Of a DNA stretch of 45,206 bases, positions 17,401 through 25,056 are shown piece after piece (position 1 is the stretch's first letter; each line of letters begins with the position of its first letter). The DNA lies in assembly GCA_023429825.1 (NCBI GenBank), contig JAEZDC010000092.1, positions 1 to 45,206 of the forward strand, in the 5' to 3' direction. This stretch comes from Bacteroidota bacterium (GTDB lineage Bacteria; Bacteroidota; Bacteroidia; Chitinophagales; Chitinophagaceae). The notes beneath the pieces were generated by a model. That model searched no databases. It was given only the letters and a program-made list of their open reading frames with translations, and was not told the DNA's origin. A program made the translations under genes and the position numbers.

Positions 17401-17510
17401 TAGTAGGTGGGATATTGTTTTCTCTTATCCTCACTTTATTTGTGATACCTGCGGTGTACACATTTATTTCTAGAGGACATAAGCCGAAGGAAACGGTGAT
17501 AACAGAATAA
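14436..17510 (+). CDS. RND-family multidrug efflux pump, AcrB/MexB-like (HAE1)
   Basis: Proton-driven inner-membrane pump that exports hydrophobic or amphiphilic compounds. The 1024-residue length is normal. The N-terminus (MNISELALKRPVLATVMNI) enters the first helix. The two Asp of the proton relay appear in GLVVDDGIVVTENI (helix 4) and the matching Lys in GLVTKNGILIVEF (helix 10). Both periplasmic porter/docking regions are present. It lies between adaptor and TolC-like genes. The substrate cannot be told from sequence. The upstream gap inside the operon is full of repeats, which could affect pump expression relative to the adaptor. Confidence 0.96.
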   Translation: MNISELALKRPVLATVMNILILLFGVVGYTFLAVREYPAIDPPIVNVRTSYTGANSDIIETQITEPLEKAINGIPGIRTISSSSSQSSSNITVEFNLDIELEAAANDVRDKVSQAIRSLPQDIDAPPVVSKADANSDFILLLAVQSPSKGLLELSDYAENVLVERFQTIPQVSGVNIFGQKRPSMRIWVDPDKLNAYNVSFRDISTALNRENVEIPSGKIYGDNTELTIRTLGRLTTEDDFRNLILRQDSTGIVRLSDVAKVEVGPQNEEFSWKLNGLNAVGLAIIPQPGANYIDISDEFNKRLEALQKTEKSDVEMTVLIDQTRNVRRAIKEVEETLLIAFSLVVLVILFFFRNFRIAIRPLIDIPISLIATFFIMYVAGFSINVLTLLGIVLATGLVVDDGIVVTENIFRKLEQGFPIRKAALEGSKEIFFAVVSTSITLAVVFLPVIFLQGFVGSLFREFGIVVACAVLISAFVSLTITPVLNVLLTKKNKTGHGKFYEKTEPFFRGMENGYRRMLAGFLRVRWFAWVIVVVCFGIIYFIGGSLQSEIAPMEDKSSVRFQLSGPEGASYGYMTAVGERLVNFLYDSIPERTFTFGAIPGFGSSGLNSGTARLGLVEPKQREKSQSEIVKELNRKLSRFNQLRIFAVEEQTISVGLGSRGSLPVQFIIQNLDFEKIKEVVPKFLEEARKDKTFGNVDVNLKFNKPELEMTIDRMKAKDLGLSITDVAEVVQSAFSGRRAGYYIANGRQYEVISQVKLEDRQTPTDISQLYVRNNRNENIPLSAVVKLEETSNPPTLFHYNRFRSATVSASLAEGKTIGDGVKAMQAIADRLLDESFQTSLGGPSRDYAESSSNTLFALLLAVLLIYLVLAAQFESFLDPIIILITVPLAFAGALLSLWVFGQTINIFSQIGMIMLVGLVTKNGILIVEFANKKREFGMSKRDAVLEAAAHRLRPILMTSLATALGALPIALSIGAAATSRIPLGIVIVGGILFSLILTLFVIPAVYTFISRGHKPKETVITE

Positions 17511-17548
17511 AGAATGATTAGCATATTGGCTAATTAGCAAATGAAGAA

Positions 17549-18844
17549 ATGATGAAGAAATGGATTTTGATAATTTGCGTATGTTTTGCTTTGCCGGTAT
17601 TCGGTCAAAGAGTGTTGACGTTGAAGGAGGCGATTGACTCTGCTTTAAGATACAATCTTGATATAGCCATTACAAGAACAGATGTAGAGGCGGCAGCGAT
17701 CAATAACCACCTTAGCATTGCCGGGGGCTTGCCTACGGTAACTGGTACATTGAACAATACAGAGCAGGTTACTGCCCTAAATCAAAAGTTAAGTACCGGG
17801 CAGGAGATTAGCAGAAGCAGTGCTGCGGCAAATAATCTCCAGATGGGGGTTACAGGAAGTTTCCTGGTATTTAACGGGTGGAGAGTAGTGGCTACCAAAA
17901 AAAAATTAGAAGAGCTTCAGAAGTTGAGCGAAGTACAGCTTACTGCGCAGATCCAAAATATCATATCACAGGTAATGGTGCGCTACTATGATATTGTAAG
18001 GCAGGAAGAGTATCTGAACACATTGACCTTCTCTCTCGCATTATCACAAAAGCGGTTGGATATATTCACAGTAAGAAAAGATGTAGGATTAGCGAATAAT
18101 GCAGATATCTTTCAGGCGCAGATAGATGTAAACACAACCTTACAGAACATTTCCTCGCAAAGATTGGTGCTGTCACAGGCTAAGATCGATCTGATTGATC
18201 TGATGAATTCCACTGATACTGCTTTCGCCGTCGATGATACTATTGTGGTGGATCAATCCATTATTATGGATCCTGTTTTTTCAAGTTTAAGACAACATCC
18301 AGAAGTGATAGTAGCGGAGCAGCAGGTGAGAGTAAACCAGCAGATAGAGAAAGAGGTCGCATCACTGCAATATCCGGCGGTAAGACTAAATGGTGGCTAC
18401 AACTTCAACAGAAACCAGGCAGCAGCAGGTAACTTACTACTTAATCAAAGCTATGGGCCTTTCATTGCACTGAATGTACAGGTACCCATATTTAATGGCG
18501 GAGCCAATAAGCGTCAAAAAAGAGTTGCTGAATTAGATACGAGAGCAGCGGAATTACAAAGAGACAACGTTGTAAGGAATTTAGAAATAAATGCCCTTAG
18601 GACTTACCAGGCTTATCAGAATACTATTCAACAACTAAAAACAGAAAGAGAAAACTATGATCTTTCTAAGAGATTAGTTGATCTCACCTTACAAAGATTT
18701 AATCTAAATGTAGCCACCATTATAGAAGTGAGAGAAGCTCAAAGAAGTTTTGAAGAAACAGGATTTAGATTAGTGAACTTAGCCTATGCAGCAAAGCTTG
18801 CCGAAATAGAACTGAGGCGATTAAGCAATCAGCTACAGCCGTAA
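17549..18844 (+). CDS. TolC-family outer-membrane efflux channel
   Basis: Outer-membrane component of the tripartite pump. 431 residues with a signal peptide (cleavage near FGQ-RVL), followed by the two internally repeated helical-hairpin/barrel halves of the OEP family (LTLKEAIDSALRYNLDIAI at the start; ALNVQVPIFNGG in the second half; a typical coiled region with RTYQAYQN near the end). It starts 38 bp after the RND pump; a second ATG directly follows the first, so the start could be 17549 or 17552. Confidence 0.94.
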   Translation: MMKKWILIICVCFALPVFGQRVLTLKEAIDSALRYNLDIAITRTDVEAAAINNHLSIAGGLPTVTGTLNNTEQVTALNQKLSTGQEISRSSAAANNLQMGVTGSFLVFNGWRVVATKKKLEELQKLSEVQLTAQIQNIISQVMVRYYDIVRQEEYLNTLTFSLALSQKRLDIFTVRKDVGLANNADIFQAQIDVNTTLQNISSQRLVLSQAKIDLIDLMNSTDTAFAVDDTIVVDQSIIMDPVFSSLRQHPEVIVAEQQVRVNQQIEKEVASLQYPAVRLNGGYNFNRNQAAAGNLLLNQSYGPFIALNVQVPIFNGGANKRQKRVAELDTRAAELQRDNVVRNLEINALRTYQAYQNTIQQLKTERENYDLSKRLVDLTLQRFNLNVATIIEVREAQRSFEETGFRLVNLAYAAKLAEIELRRLSNQLQP

Positions 18845-18937
18845 ACAAATTAAAAACAGCTTTCATTCACAAAGCTTTATCATCTTCTTTTAATTTCATT
18901 TCAACTTCTGTTTAAGCACATTGCGGGAAGGCAATAT

Positions 18938-18945
18938 TACTTTTG
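18938..18945 (+). promoter_or_regulatory. -7 promoter element upstream of a candidate microprotein
   Basis: TACTTTTG matches TAnnTTTG exactly and ends 17 bp before the ATG of the 27-codon ORF at 18963. Confidence 0.4.
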
Positions 18946-18962
18946 TTCTGCATTCAGTAATT

Positions 18963-19046
18963 ATGAAGCTGCCAGAACTAACTGAAAAAGACGAGCTCCT
19001 TTTTATGCTATTATTCTATGCTGCTATAAAAGTAATTACTGTTTAA
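18963..19046 (+). CDS. candidate 27-residue microprotein
   Basis: The ORF reads MKLPELTEKDELLFMLLFYA and ends AIKVITV, followed by TAA. It has a charged N-terminal part and a hydrophobic C-terminal part long enough for a short membrane helix or amphipathic anchor. A perfect -7 element lies at 18938-18945 and the ORF is free-standing in the 292-bp gap between the efflux operon and the methionine aminotransferase. It is short enough to occur by chance, and I recognise no family, so this is a candidate only. The rest of the gap (18845-18937) shows nothing specific. Confidence 0.35.
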   Translation: MKLPELTEKDELLFMLLFYAAIKVITV

Positions 19047-19060
19047 GGCTTTAATGTACA

Positions 19061-19106
19061 CCCCCGTTTCCCCATTACCCTATTACCTAAGCCCTTATCC
19101 TAACCC
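19061..19106. repeat. C-rich quasi-heptamer tract
   Basis: C-runs recur about every 7-8 bp (19061-65, 19070-73, 19078-80, 19086-87, 19092-94, 19099-100, 19104-106) in a pattern like CCCTATTA / CCTAAGC / CCTTATC. The complementary strand is G-rich. The tract ends 8 bp before the -7 element of the methionine aminotransferase gene. Confidence 0.5.
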
Positions 19107-19114
19107 TTTGCTCC

Positions 19115-19122
19115 TATCTTTG
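19115..19122 (+). promoter_or_regulatory. -7 promoter element of the methionine aminotransferase gene
   Basis: TATCTTTG matches TAnnTTTG exactly and ends 14 bp before the GTG start at 19137. The region upstream is the C-rich tract, so a standard -33 TTTG is not seen. Confidence 0.6.
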
Positions 19123-19136
19123 AGTAAACTATTCGT

Positions 19137-20285
19137 GTGATACAACTGCATTCGAAACTCCCTAATATCGGTACTACTATTTTTACGGTAATGAATCAAT
19201 ATGCACAGCAATATGACGCTGTGAACCTGGGCCAGGGCTTTCCTGATTTCCCAATGAATGAGGAATTGGTAGCATTGGTAAATAAAGCAATGAAGGATGG
19301 CTTTAATCAATATGTTCACATGAACGGGCTGCTCTTGCTGCGGGAAAGAATTGCAGAGAAAGCCGGTAAATTGTATCAATCGAATATCGATCCTGACACA
19401 CAAATAACAATTACTCCCGGCGGCACGTATGCTATATACACGGCACTCACCACAATTTTAGAAAAAGATGATGAGGTGATCGTTTTTGAACCGGCTTACG
19501 ACAGTTATATTCCTAATATTGAAGTCAACGGAGCTAAACCTATACTTATTTCCCTTCGATACCCTGATTATTCTATTCCCTGGGATGAGGTAAAACAAAA
19601 AATCACCTCACGTACCAAAGTTATTATGATCAACTCACCACATAACCCAACAGGGAGCGTGTTGAATGAAAATGACATTGAACAATTGAGGGCTATCACT
19701 GCCAATACAAATATTATCATCCTCAGTGATGAAGTATATGAGCATTTGATCTTCGATGATCTCCCGCATTTAAGTATGCTTCGTTATCCGGATCTGTTAC
19801 AGAGAAGCTTTGTATGCTTTTCATTCGGTAAGACCTATCATTGTACAGGATGGAAACTTGGATATTGCATCTCCTCCCCGGAATTAATGAAGGAATTCAG
19901 AAAAGTCCATCAATTTAACTGCTTTACATGCTTTACGCCCACTCAGGTAGCATTAGCTGCGTATATGATAAATGAAGAAGCATATCTATCGCTTCCTAAG
20001 TTCTACCAGGCTAAAAGAGATTTTTTTGCTGAATTGATGAGCAAAACACCATTCAAACCCATGGCATCCCACGGTAGCTACTTTCAATGCTACAGTTATG
20101 CTCATCTAAGCAAGGAAAGCGATATGGATTTTGCTATCAGGCTGTGTAAAGACTATAAAATAGCAACGATCCCTGTATCGGCCTTTTATAAAAAAGCAGA
20201 GGATAATAAAGTACTGCGCTTCTGTTTTGCAAAAAAGGAAGAAACCCTTGAAAATGCGGTCAAAGGACTACTTCACTTTCAGTAA
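19137..20285 (+). CDS. ybdL: methionine aminotransferase (YbdL-like, class I PLP enzyme)
   Basis: Cytoplasmic PLP enzyme that transaminates methionine and aromatic amino acids, as in methionine salvage or kynurenine-aminotransferase-like reactions. 382 residues, normal for YbdL. The family N-terminus VNLGQGFPDFP (29-39), NSPHNPTG (166-173), Asp198 in LSDEVYEHL and the Schiff-base Lys232 in SFGKTYHCTGWKLGY are all seen. The start is a GTG; no ATG lies upstream in frame, and the promoter -7 element is 14 bp before it. The alternative is another kynurenine-type aminotransferase, but the fit to YbdL is good. Confidence 0.9.
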   Translation: MIQLHSKLPNIGTTIFTVMNQYAQQYDAVNLGQGFPDFPMNEELVALVNKAMKDGFNQYVHMNGLLLLRERIAEKAGKLYQSNIDPDTQITITPGGTYAIYTALTTILEKDDEVIVFEPAYDSYIPNIEVNGAKPILISLRYPDYSIPWDEVKQKITSRTKVIMINSPHNPTGSVLNENDIEQLRAITANTNIIILSDEVYEHLIFDDLPHLSMLRYPDLLQRSFVCFSFGKTYHCTGWKLGYCISSPELMKEFRKVHQFNCFTCFTPTQVALAAYMINEEAYLSLPKFYQAKRDFFAELMSKTPFKPMASHGSYFQCYSYAHLSKESDMDFAIRLCKDYKIATIPVSAFYKKAEDNKVLRFCFAKKEETLENAVKGLLHFQ

Positions 20286-20439
20286 ATTTACCATATATCC
20301 CCGTAAAAGTACCCCAATCAGTTTTAGGTATATCCCGAAAAGTGTTTAACCGCTAAACATCACAATGAACTGTTTCATATAACGTTTGCTTTTTCTATAG
20401 AAACGAATTATATTGTTGTAACATCCTAACCGCTACCTC

Positions 20440-22533
20440 ATGTTTTTCAAACACCGTCCCTGTCTATTATTAGTGCTTGCACTTTGTGGCATTGCGTGTC
20501 AGAAGGTGTCGGATGAACGTACGCCAGCCTGGGAAAATTTAGTAAGTGTAAAATCTTCATCAACAGAAAACTTAGGTCACGTATTTAGCAGCTCCAATGT
20601 ACTTTGGAAAATGCACCCATTGAATGACAACGCACCGGTATTCGTTCCATTGCCTAATAGCGCTTCAGGTTTTAATATGGTGATGATCGATAATGGCAAA
20701 CTGAGCGGAGCTACTCCTGTAAATGCATTCAGGTTTGTTACAATCAATATGTATAACAAAACCACTAAGATCATTAATGTAGTATCAAAAACGACCGGCG
20801 CATTGGTTGAGCAATCCCTTGGCAGGATAACAAGGGTGGTGTTTGGAATGAATAAAAAAATGTATGTAGCCACAGAAGCGTCATATGGTGGAGGAGGCAG
20901 GCTTATAGAGTTGGATCCTTATACAGAAACAGCGTATGATCTTGGTAAACCATTTAAACTAAACGGAAAATATCTTGATATATATTCTTTGTCTGTTGGT
21001 AAAGACGGCGCTCTGTACGGAGGTTCTTTTGGTGGAAATGGGGAGGTGATGACTTTCAGGTACGACTATAATGGCAATTGGCAGGTTGATAAAAATGCGA
21101 TCGATGATGAATTAAGGTATGTCATCAATGTTACCGGAGATAGCAGGTATACGTATGCATCTTGCGGAAAGAATAAATGGAAGCTTATTGTAATCGATAG
21201 AATGACTGGTGAAAAGCGGGTGATGCTTTCAACTACAGTCGCAATAGGTATGTTGGAACTGAATGCCCACGTTGATGCTATTTATTGTAAAATGGCTTCA
21301 TACTATAAAGTCAATGGATTTAATTCACCTCAGCCTCTTGCAAGTTACCCCGGTACTGAAAGAGTAAGCTATATACCTTATGATTGTAATGATGCCAGAT
21401 TGCCGCAGGTAAATTGGGATGCAGTGAATACTAAGCTCCGGTACTATTATAATTCGGGAGAGCAGGGATCAATTACGGTTAACAATATATATAAACAAAC
21501 CTTTGAAACGAATATTGTTCAATACTCAAATGGAAATGTATATATCGTAGGTGGAAAGCCTTCTGCTTTAGCAGTATATAATAATCAAAAAGCTAACGTG
21601 CTTGGATCATTCCCGTTCAATGTGTATTGCGCAACAAATGGACTTCAGCAAACAAACGATGCCGCTAAATTGTTTTTCTCAGGTTATCCTAAGGGAAACT
21701 TATATGAATACAAAGTAAATGATTCATGGACATTGCCTGGAGAGCAAACCACAGCAGGATTAAGTTCACCCACGGCTACTAATCCTAGTACTGTTGCAGT
21801 TATGCAAAATGCAGATGGTGCGGGAACATTTGGTCCTATGTCAACTGGTGGTGTAGTGTATACCAAGACTGGCTACATAGTAGTTTCAGGAAATAACGAT
21901 AGAGTTACAGCCAGTGGTAGCAGAGAATTTAGCATTGGCAGCGTGAAGAATAATGTAGTAAGAAATTTTTATCTTAATGAATTCGCTTCTTATGAATACC
22001 TGGCGTTGAGCGTTTCTAACGATAGCAACTATGCAGTAGTCGCAGCAATTTCCAAAGGCAAGGAATCAGGGAAACTTTATGTTTATGATCCTTCAACAAA
22101 TTCTATCATCAGCAGTAGCGTAGTAGCCGAACTTGCGCATCCGGGAGCTACGATATCTAATTATAAAAATAATACGGTTTTGATCACTGCCAGTGATATG
22201 GTGATCCTGTATGATCTGGTAAAGAAGCAAACTATTTATAAACAGATTTTAGGTTCAGGGCAGCGTATTACCGCAATTGCAAAAGCTTCTGAAAGCACAT
22301 TCTTCATAGCATCTATGTTTGCGGCGAACGTGTCAAAGATTCAAAAAGTAAAAGTTGATGATAAGCAAGGGGCAATGTCGTTATCGTTTTCTTACGTTGG
22401 CCAGGTAAAAGATGAAGATGGAGGAGAATCTCAGCCAATGTCTTTATCCATCGTTCCTACAGTACAAGGCTATGGAACTATTTATGTGGCAGGATTAAGA
22501 TCATTATACCGCGTTAACAACGTTTTACTGTAA
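20440..22533 (+). CDS. large lipoprotein with beta-propeller-like repeats, unknown function
   Basis: 697 residues with a lipoprotein signal; lipobox GIAC puts the lipidated Cys at residue 20. The mature protein is almost entirely beta-type sequence with repeating segments such as GKDGALYGGSFGGNGEV, GNVYIVGGKPSALAVYNN and GKLYVYDPSTN, which resemble blades of a WD40/YVTN-like propeller. No catalytic residues are evident, so I infer a surface or periplasmic binding protein. The gene stands alone, with an AT-rich 154-bp leader in which I see no clear motif and a terminator downstream. Confidence 0.78.
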   Translation: MFFKHRPCLLLVLALCGIACQKVSDERTPAWENLVSVKSSSTENLGHVFSSSNVLWKMHPLNDNAPVFVPLPNSASGFNMVMIDNGKLSGATPVNAFRFVTINMYNKTTKIINVVSKTTGALVEQSLGRITRVVFGMNKKMYVATEASYGGGGRLIELDPYTETAYDLGKPFKLNGKYLDIYSLSVGKDGALYGGSFGGNGEVMTFRYDYNGNWQVDKNAIDDELRYVINVTGDSRYTYASCGKNKWKLIVIDRMTGEKRVMLSTTVAIGMLELNAHVDAIYCKMASYYKVNGFNSPQPLASYPGTERVSYIPYDCNDARLPQVNWDAVNTKLRYYYNSGEQGSITVNNIYKQTFETNIVQYSNGNVYIVGGKPSALAVYNNQKANVLGSFPFNVYCATNGLQQTNDAAKLFFSGYPKGNLYEYKVNDSWTLPGEQTTAGLSSPTATNPSTVAVMQNADGAGTFGPMSTGGVVYTKTGYIVVSGNNDRVTASGSREFSIGSVKNNVVRNFYLNEFASYEYLALSVSNDSNYAVVAAISKGKESGKLYVYDPSTNSIISSSVVAELAHPGATISNYKNNTVLITASDMVILYDLVKKQTIYKQILGSGQRITAIAKASESTFFIASMFAANVSKIQKVKVDDKQGAMSLSFSYVGQVKDEDGGESQPMSLSIVPTVQGYGTIYVAGLRSLYRVNNVLL

Positions 22534-22557
22534 CTCTTTTCTTTTTAATTTGGATAT

Positions 22558-22582
22558 GGGAGTCTTTTAGGCTCCCTTTTTT
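22558..22582 (+). terminator. rho-independent terminator
   Basis: Short GC stem GGGAG (22558-22562) / CTCCC (22572-22576) followed by six T. It ends the propeller-lipoprotein transcript, 25 bp after its stop codon. Confidence 0.75.
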
Positions 22583-22600
22583 ATTAACGCTTCTGAATAT

Positions 22601-23305
22601 TTACAGATCACCTAATTGAGGTCTAAGTATAATTTCTTCAACACAAGCTTGTGGCGATAAGAAAGATGCCGCGTATATCATTTCCGCTATATCATTTACA
22701 TCCATGATACGTTCCGGTTCTATGTCACTTCCTGCCCATGAATCGGTATATACCGCTCCGGGATACACGGTGGTTACCTTTATATTATAAGGCTTTAGTT
22801 CTTCTCTCAGGTTTTTGCTTAAGCCTGCCAATGCAAATTTGCTGATGCTGTATGATCCGCCATTAGCATATGCCTGTAATGAAGCAATAGAACACATGTT
22901 GAATATATGTCCTGCCCGGGCTTCCATAAACATAGGAAGGAATGCTCTTGTTACTCTATATGCACTGTATAAATTGGATTCGATCATTTTTTCCAAGAGG
23001 CCTTCTTCTTCGTTGTGAATGCTGCCTGGTAGAAACTCGCCTGCATTATTTATCAATACATCAATCAGCGGTGTGTGTTCTTTGGTCCAATTGAACAAAT
23101 CCGTCACTTCCTCAAAAGAGGTTACATCACCTGCAAATACTTCAACATTTGCTTTCAAAGTAGTGTTGGCTAACTCTTCTCTCACTTCGTTCAAAGCCGC
23201 TGCATTTCGTGCACATAAGAACACCCTGTTATTACCGATAGTTGCAAATTTTACAGCTAGTGCTTTTCCAATTCCTCTTGATGCCCCGGTTATCAATACA
23301 TTCAT
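22601..23305 (-). CDS. short-chain dehydrogenase/reductase (SDR)
   Basis: 234-residue NAD(P)-dependent oxidoreductase of the classical SDR type. TGASRGIG at residues 6-13 is the cofactor loop, NNAG is at 86-89, and Ser139, Tyr152 and Lys156 (GGSYSISK) form the catalytic triad. Arg at position 32 (FLCARN) suggests NADP preference. The substrate cannot be inferred. The gene is divergent from the yjjG-like nucleotidase and shares a 64-bp intergenic region with it. Confidence 0.93.
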   Translation of the reverse strand: MNVLITGASRGIGKALAVKFATIGNNRVFLCARNAAALNEVREELANTTLKANVEVFAGDVTSFEEVTDLFNWTKEHTPLIDVLINNAGEFLPGSIHNEEEGLLEKMIESNLYSAYRVTRAFLPMFMEARAGHIFNMCSIASLQAYANGGSYSISKFALAGLSKNLREELKPYNIKVTTVYPGAVYTDSWAGSDIEPERIMDVNDIAEMIYAASFLSPQACVEEIILRPQLGDL

Positions 23306-23369
23306 GATTGCGGTTTAAGTTTTGAGTATAGCAAGATAGTCACCAAAATGATATTGTAAATTGCGGACG

Positions 23370-24065
23370 ATGAAGTACAAGCATGTTTTTTTCGATCTTG
23401 ATCATACGATATGGGATTTTGAAACCAACGCTAAAGAAACTTTAGAAGAGTTGTATGCATTAAACAACCTTTCGGAGCGTGGCATTAATGGTTTCGATGA
23501 GTTCTTTGCCCGGTATAGTTATCATAACGAAAGGCTTTGGGATCGCTATACCAAAGGTCTCATCAAGCATGAAGAATTGAAATGGAAAAGAATGTGGCTA
23601 ACGCTTCTTGATTTTAAAATGGCCGATGAAGATTTATCTAAAAAAATGTCAGTTGAGTTTTTAGAAAGGCTACCCCTGAAGAAAAATCTATTTCCCTATA
23701 CAGTAGAGATACTCACCTATTTAAAAGATAAAGGTTACAAGCTACACCTCATCACCAATGGGTTTGATGTTACGCAACGCGGCAAGCTACGAAGCGCAAA
23801 CCTTAATGATTTTTTTGTAGAGGTGATAACTTCTGAAACTTCACAGTCGCTTAAACCAAACAAAGAGATATTCGATTTCGCTCTTAACAGGTGTAACACC
23901 TGTACTGATGAATGTATCATGATCGGCGATAATCTCGATGCTGATATACAGGGAGCCATTAATGCGGGTATAGATAATGTTTTCGTGAACCATCTCCACA
24001 TCGAACCTCATATCAAGCCTACTTATGTAGTGCATCATCTTAAAGAATTAGAGGAGATCCTTTAG
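23370..24065 (+). CDS. YjjG-family HAD nucleotidase
   Basis: 231-residue HAD-superfamily phosphatase, probably a 5'-nucleotidase that removes non-canonical pyrimidine nucleotides. Motif I is DLDHT with nucleophile Asp9 and acid Asp11, motif II is LITNGF, and motif IV is IMIGDNLDADIQGA. The helical cap (about 15-100) and the length match YjjG. I use the ATG at 23370 rather than the TTG at 23361, because MKYKHVFFDLDHT gives the normal distance to motif I. Confidence 0.9.
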   Translation: MKYKHVFFDLDHTIWDFETNAKETLEELYALNNLSERGINGFDEFFARYSYHNERLWDRYTKGLIKHEELKWKRMWLTLLDFKMADEDLSKKMSVEFLERLPLKKNLFPYTVEILTYLKDKGYKLHLITNGFDVTQRGKLRSANLNDFFVEVITSETSQSLKPNKEIFDFALNRCNTCTDECIMIGDNLDADIQGAINAGIDNVFVNHLHIEPHIKPTYVVHHLKELEEIL

Positions 24066-24134
24066 CGGCTGTAGTAAGCCTGTTAAGGTAAACTATTGGC
24101 AAAGTGTTTGTCTTTCAATCTCTAAAATAGAAAG

Positions 24135-24308
24135 ATGAAAAATCTAAACGCTTTATTCATCCTGCTGTTCACCCTTTCAGTAACGCTTAGTTCTTGCGAA
24201 GTGGTAGGTGGTATTTTCAAAGCAGGGTTCTGGACAGCCATCATTTTGATAGTTCTTATTGTAGCGGTTGTATTATGGCTGATTGGTAAGTTCAGGGGAA
24301 GGAGATAA
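24135..24308 (+). CDS. tiny lipoprotein with one membrane helix (57 residues)
   Basis: Reads MKNLNALFILLFTLSVTLSS followed by Cys21, a lipoprotein signal peptide, then EVVGGIFKAGFW, a single hydrophobic helix (about 34-51) and a basic end KFRGRR. Small proteins with this pattern (signal, SSCEVVGGIFKAG, helix) occur widely in Bacteroidota and are sometimes labelled phosphatidate cytidylyltransferase, which a 57-residue protein cannot be. Function unknown. A bidirectional terminator follows immediately. Confidence 0.82.
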   Translation: MKNLNALFILLFTLSVTLSSCEVVGGIFKAGFWTAIILIVLIVAVVLWLIGKFRGRR

Positions 24309-24315
24309 ATAAAAA

Positions 24316-24346
24316 ATCCCGCCTGTAGCGGGATCAATCTTTTTTG
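24316..24346. terminator. bidirectional rho-independent terminator
   Basis: Perfect 7-bp stem ATCCCGC (24316-24322) / GCGGGAT (24328-24334) with T-runs on the plus-strand side (24340-24346) and A-runs on the left (24311-24316), which become T in the minus transcript. It serves both the tiny lipoprotein (+) and the Cys-rich peptide gene (-). Confidence 0.88.
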
Positions 24347-24356
24347 TTGACAAGCA

Positions 24357-24536
24357 TTAAGCCTTAACTGTCTTAGTATCTTTTTTCTTTGCCTTGTCTT
24401 TACAACATTTCGCTTCTTTCTTATCGCCTTTTTTGCAGCACTTATCACCTTTGCTACATTTCTTATCATCACCGTGAGCAAAAGCAACACCGGTAAAAAG
24501 GAAGGCTGCAGTAGCCAGAGTCAAGATCTTTTTCAT
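24357..24536 (-). CDS. small exported Cys/Lys-rich protein, probable metal binder (59 residues)
   Basis: Starts MKKILTLATAAFLFTGVAFA, a complete signal peptide with an AFA-HGDD cleavage site. The 39-residue mature part is highly charged (many Lys and Asp) with Cys27, the pair Cys33-Cys34 and the pair Cys44-Cys45, plus His21, and no hydrophobic core. A periplasmic peptide of this kind could bind soft metals such as copper or zinc. That fits its neighbours (MerC-like protein, Sco1-like chaperone, Fur-family regulator), but binding is inference. It lies downstream of the MerC-like gene on the same strand and has its own promoter element. Confidence 0.82.
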   Translation of the reverse strand: MKKILTLATAAFLFTGVAFAHGDDKKCSKGDKCCKKGDKKEAKCCKDKAKKKDTKTVKA

Positions 24537-24556
24537 CTGAATATTTTTTGTGCATC

Positions 24557-24564
24557 CAAATATA
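24557..24564 (-). promoter_or_regulatory. -7 promoter element of the Cys-rich peptide gene
   Basis: On the minus strand TATATTTG matches TAnnTTTG exactly and ends 20 bp before the ATG at 24536. Confidence 0.6.
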
Positions 24565-24610
24565 CTTCGACATTATAAAGTTGTCAGCGGATGCATTGTT
24601 AAAGTTCTGC

Positions 24611-25003
24611 TTAGTGATCACAATCATTTACAGGGCAATGATTCGCCTTCTTGCAATAACGGAAATTTAAATAATGAGCTGCTACTATAAAGCTCACCGC
24701 TGGAATAAGAAAGTACAGTTGTTGTTCGTGCCACACTTGCTTTAGTAAAAGCAAAATAAGTCCTATACCAAGGATAATGATGGGCTGCACCTTGTGATGA
24801 TGTTTTCTCCATCCATGATACAGGGAGTATGATCCGATAGCAGCAGCGATGCAAATCATCACTATTTCAAAAAAGCTATTATTGATGATCTCAATGCCAA
24901 ACAAGGGTAAACTTTGCAGGAAGAGTGGAAGCAAAGCACAATGAATGGCGCAAGCCAGCGAAGTACTAATACCCAGCGCATCCCAGTTTATCTTTAGCTT
25001 CAT
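24611..25003 (-). CDS. MerC-domain membrane protein
   Basis: 130 residues with four predicted membrane helices, the MerC pattern. The first helix carries the paired metal-binding type motif CAIHCALLP. The C-terminus adds a Cys/His-rich tail, YCKKANHCPVNDCDH, a second possible metal site on the outside or inside face. MerC proteins were named for mercury uptake, but chromosomal Bacteroidota members are often next to Fur-family regulators and are more likely part of normal metal (zinc or copper) handling. It is divergent from the sco1-fur operon. A palindrome abuts its -7 element. Confidence 0.85.
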   Translation of the reverse strand: MKLKINWDALGISTSLACAIHCALLPLFLQSLPLFGIEIINNSFFEIVMICIAAAIGSYSLYHGWRKHHHKVQPIIILGIGLILLLLKQVWHEQQLYFLIPAVSFIVAAHYLNFRYCKKANHCPVNDCDH

Positions 25004-25010
25004 CAGTCAG

Positions 25011-25018
25011 CAAAAGTA
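25011..25018 (-). promoter_or_regulatory. -7 promoter element of the MerC-like gene
   Basis: On the minus strand TACTTTTG matches TAnnTTTG exactly, 7 bp upstream of the ATG at 25003. The palindrome 25025-25039 begins 6 bp upstream of it, in the -33/-7 spacer. Confidence 0.6.
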
Positions 25019-25024
25019 AAACGA

Positions 25025-25039
25025 TGCAACTTTGTTGCA
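25025..25039. promoter_or_regulatory. palindromic candidate operator for the Fur-family regulator
   Basis: TGCAACTTTGTTGCA: perfect 6-bp arms around 3 bp, or a 7-1-7 palindrome with one mismatch. The 15-bp 7-1-7 format is what Fur-family proteins usually bind. It sits between the -33 and -7 regions of the MerC-like gene, where binding would block transcription. The fur-like gene is 700 bp away in the divergent operon. Confidence 0.55.
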
Positions 25040-25056
25040 AAATGTTTGTTGAAATA

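Noticed and set aside
24135..24308. Phosphatidate cytidylyltransferase assignment of the 57-residue lipoprotein
   Set aside because: There is no room for the enzyme's membrane domain or signature; such labels come from propagated annotation.
24122..24490. 122-codon minus-strand ORF across the two tiny genes
   Set aside because: It runs through the bidirectional terminator and lies in a different frame from the signal-peptide genes, both of which have better support.
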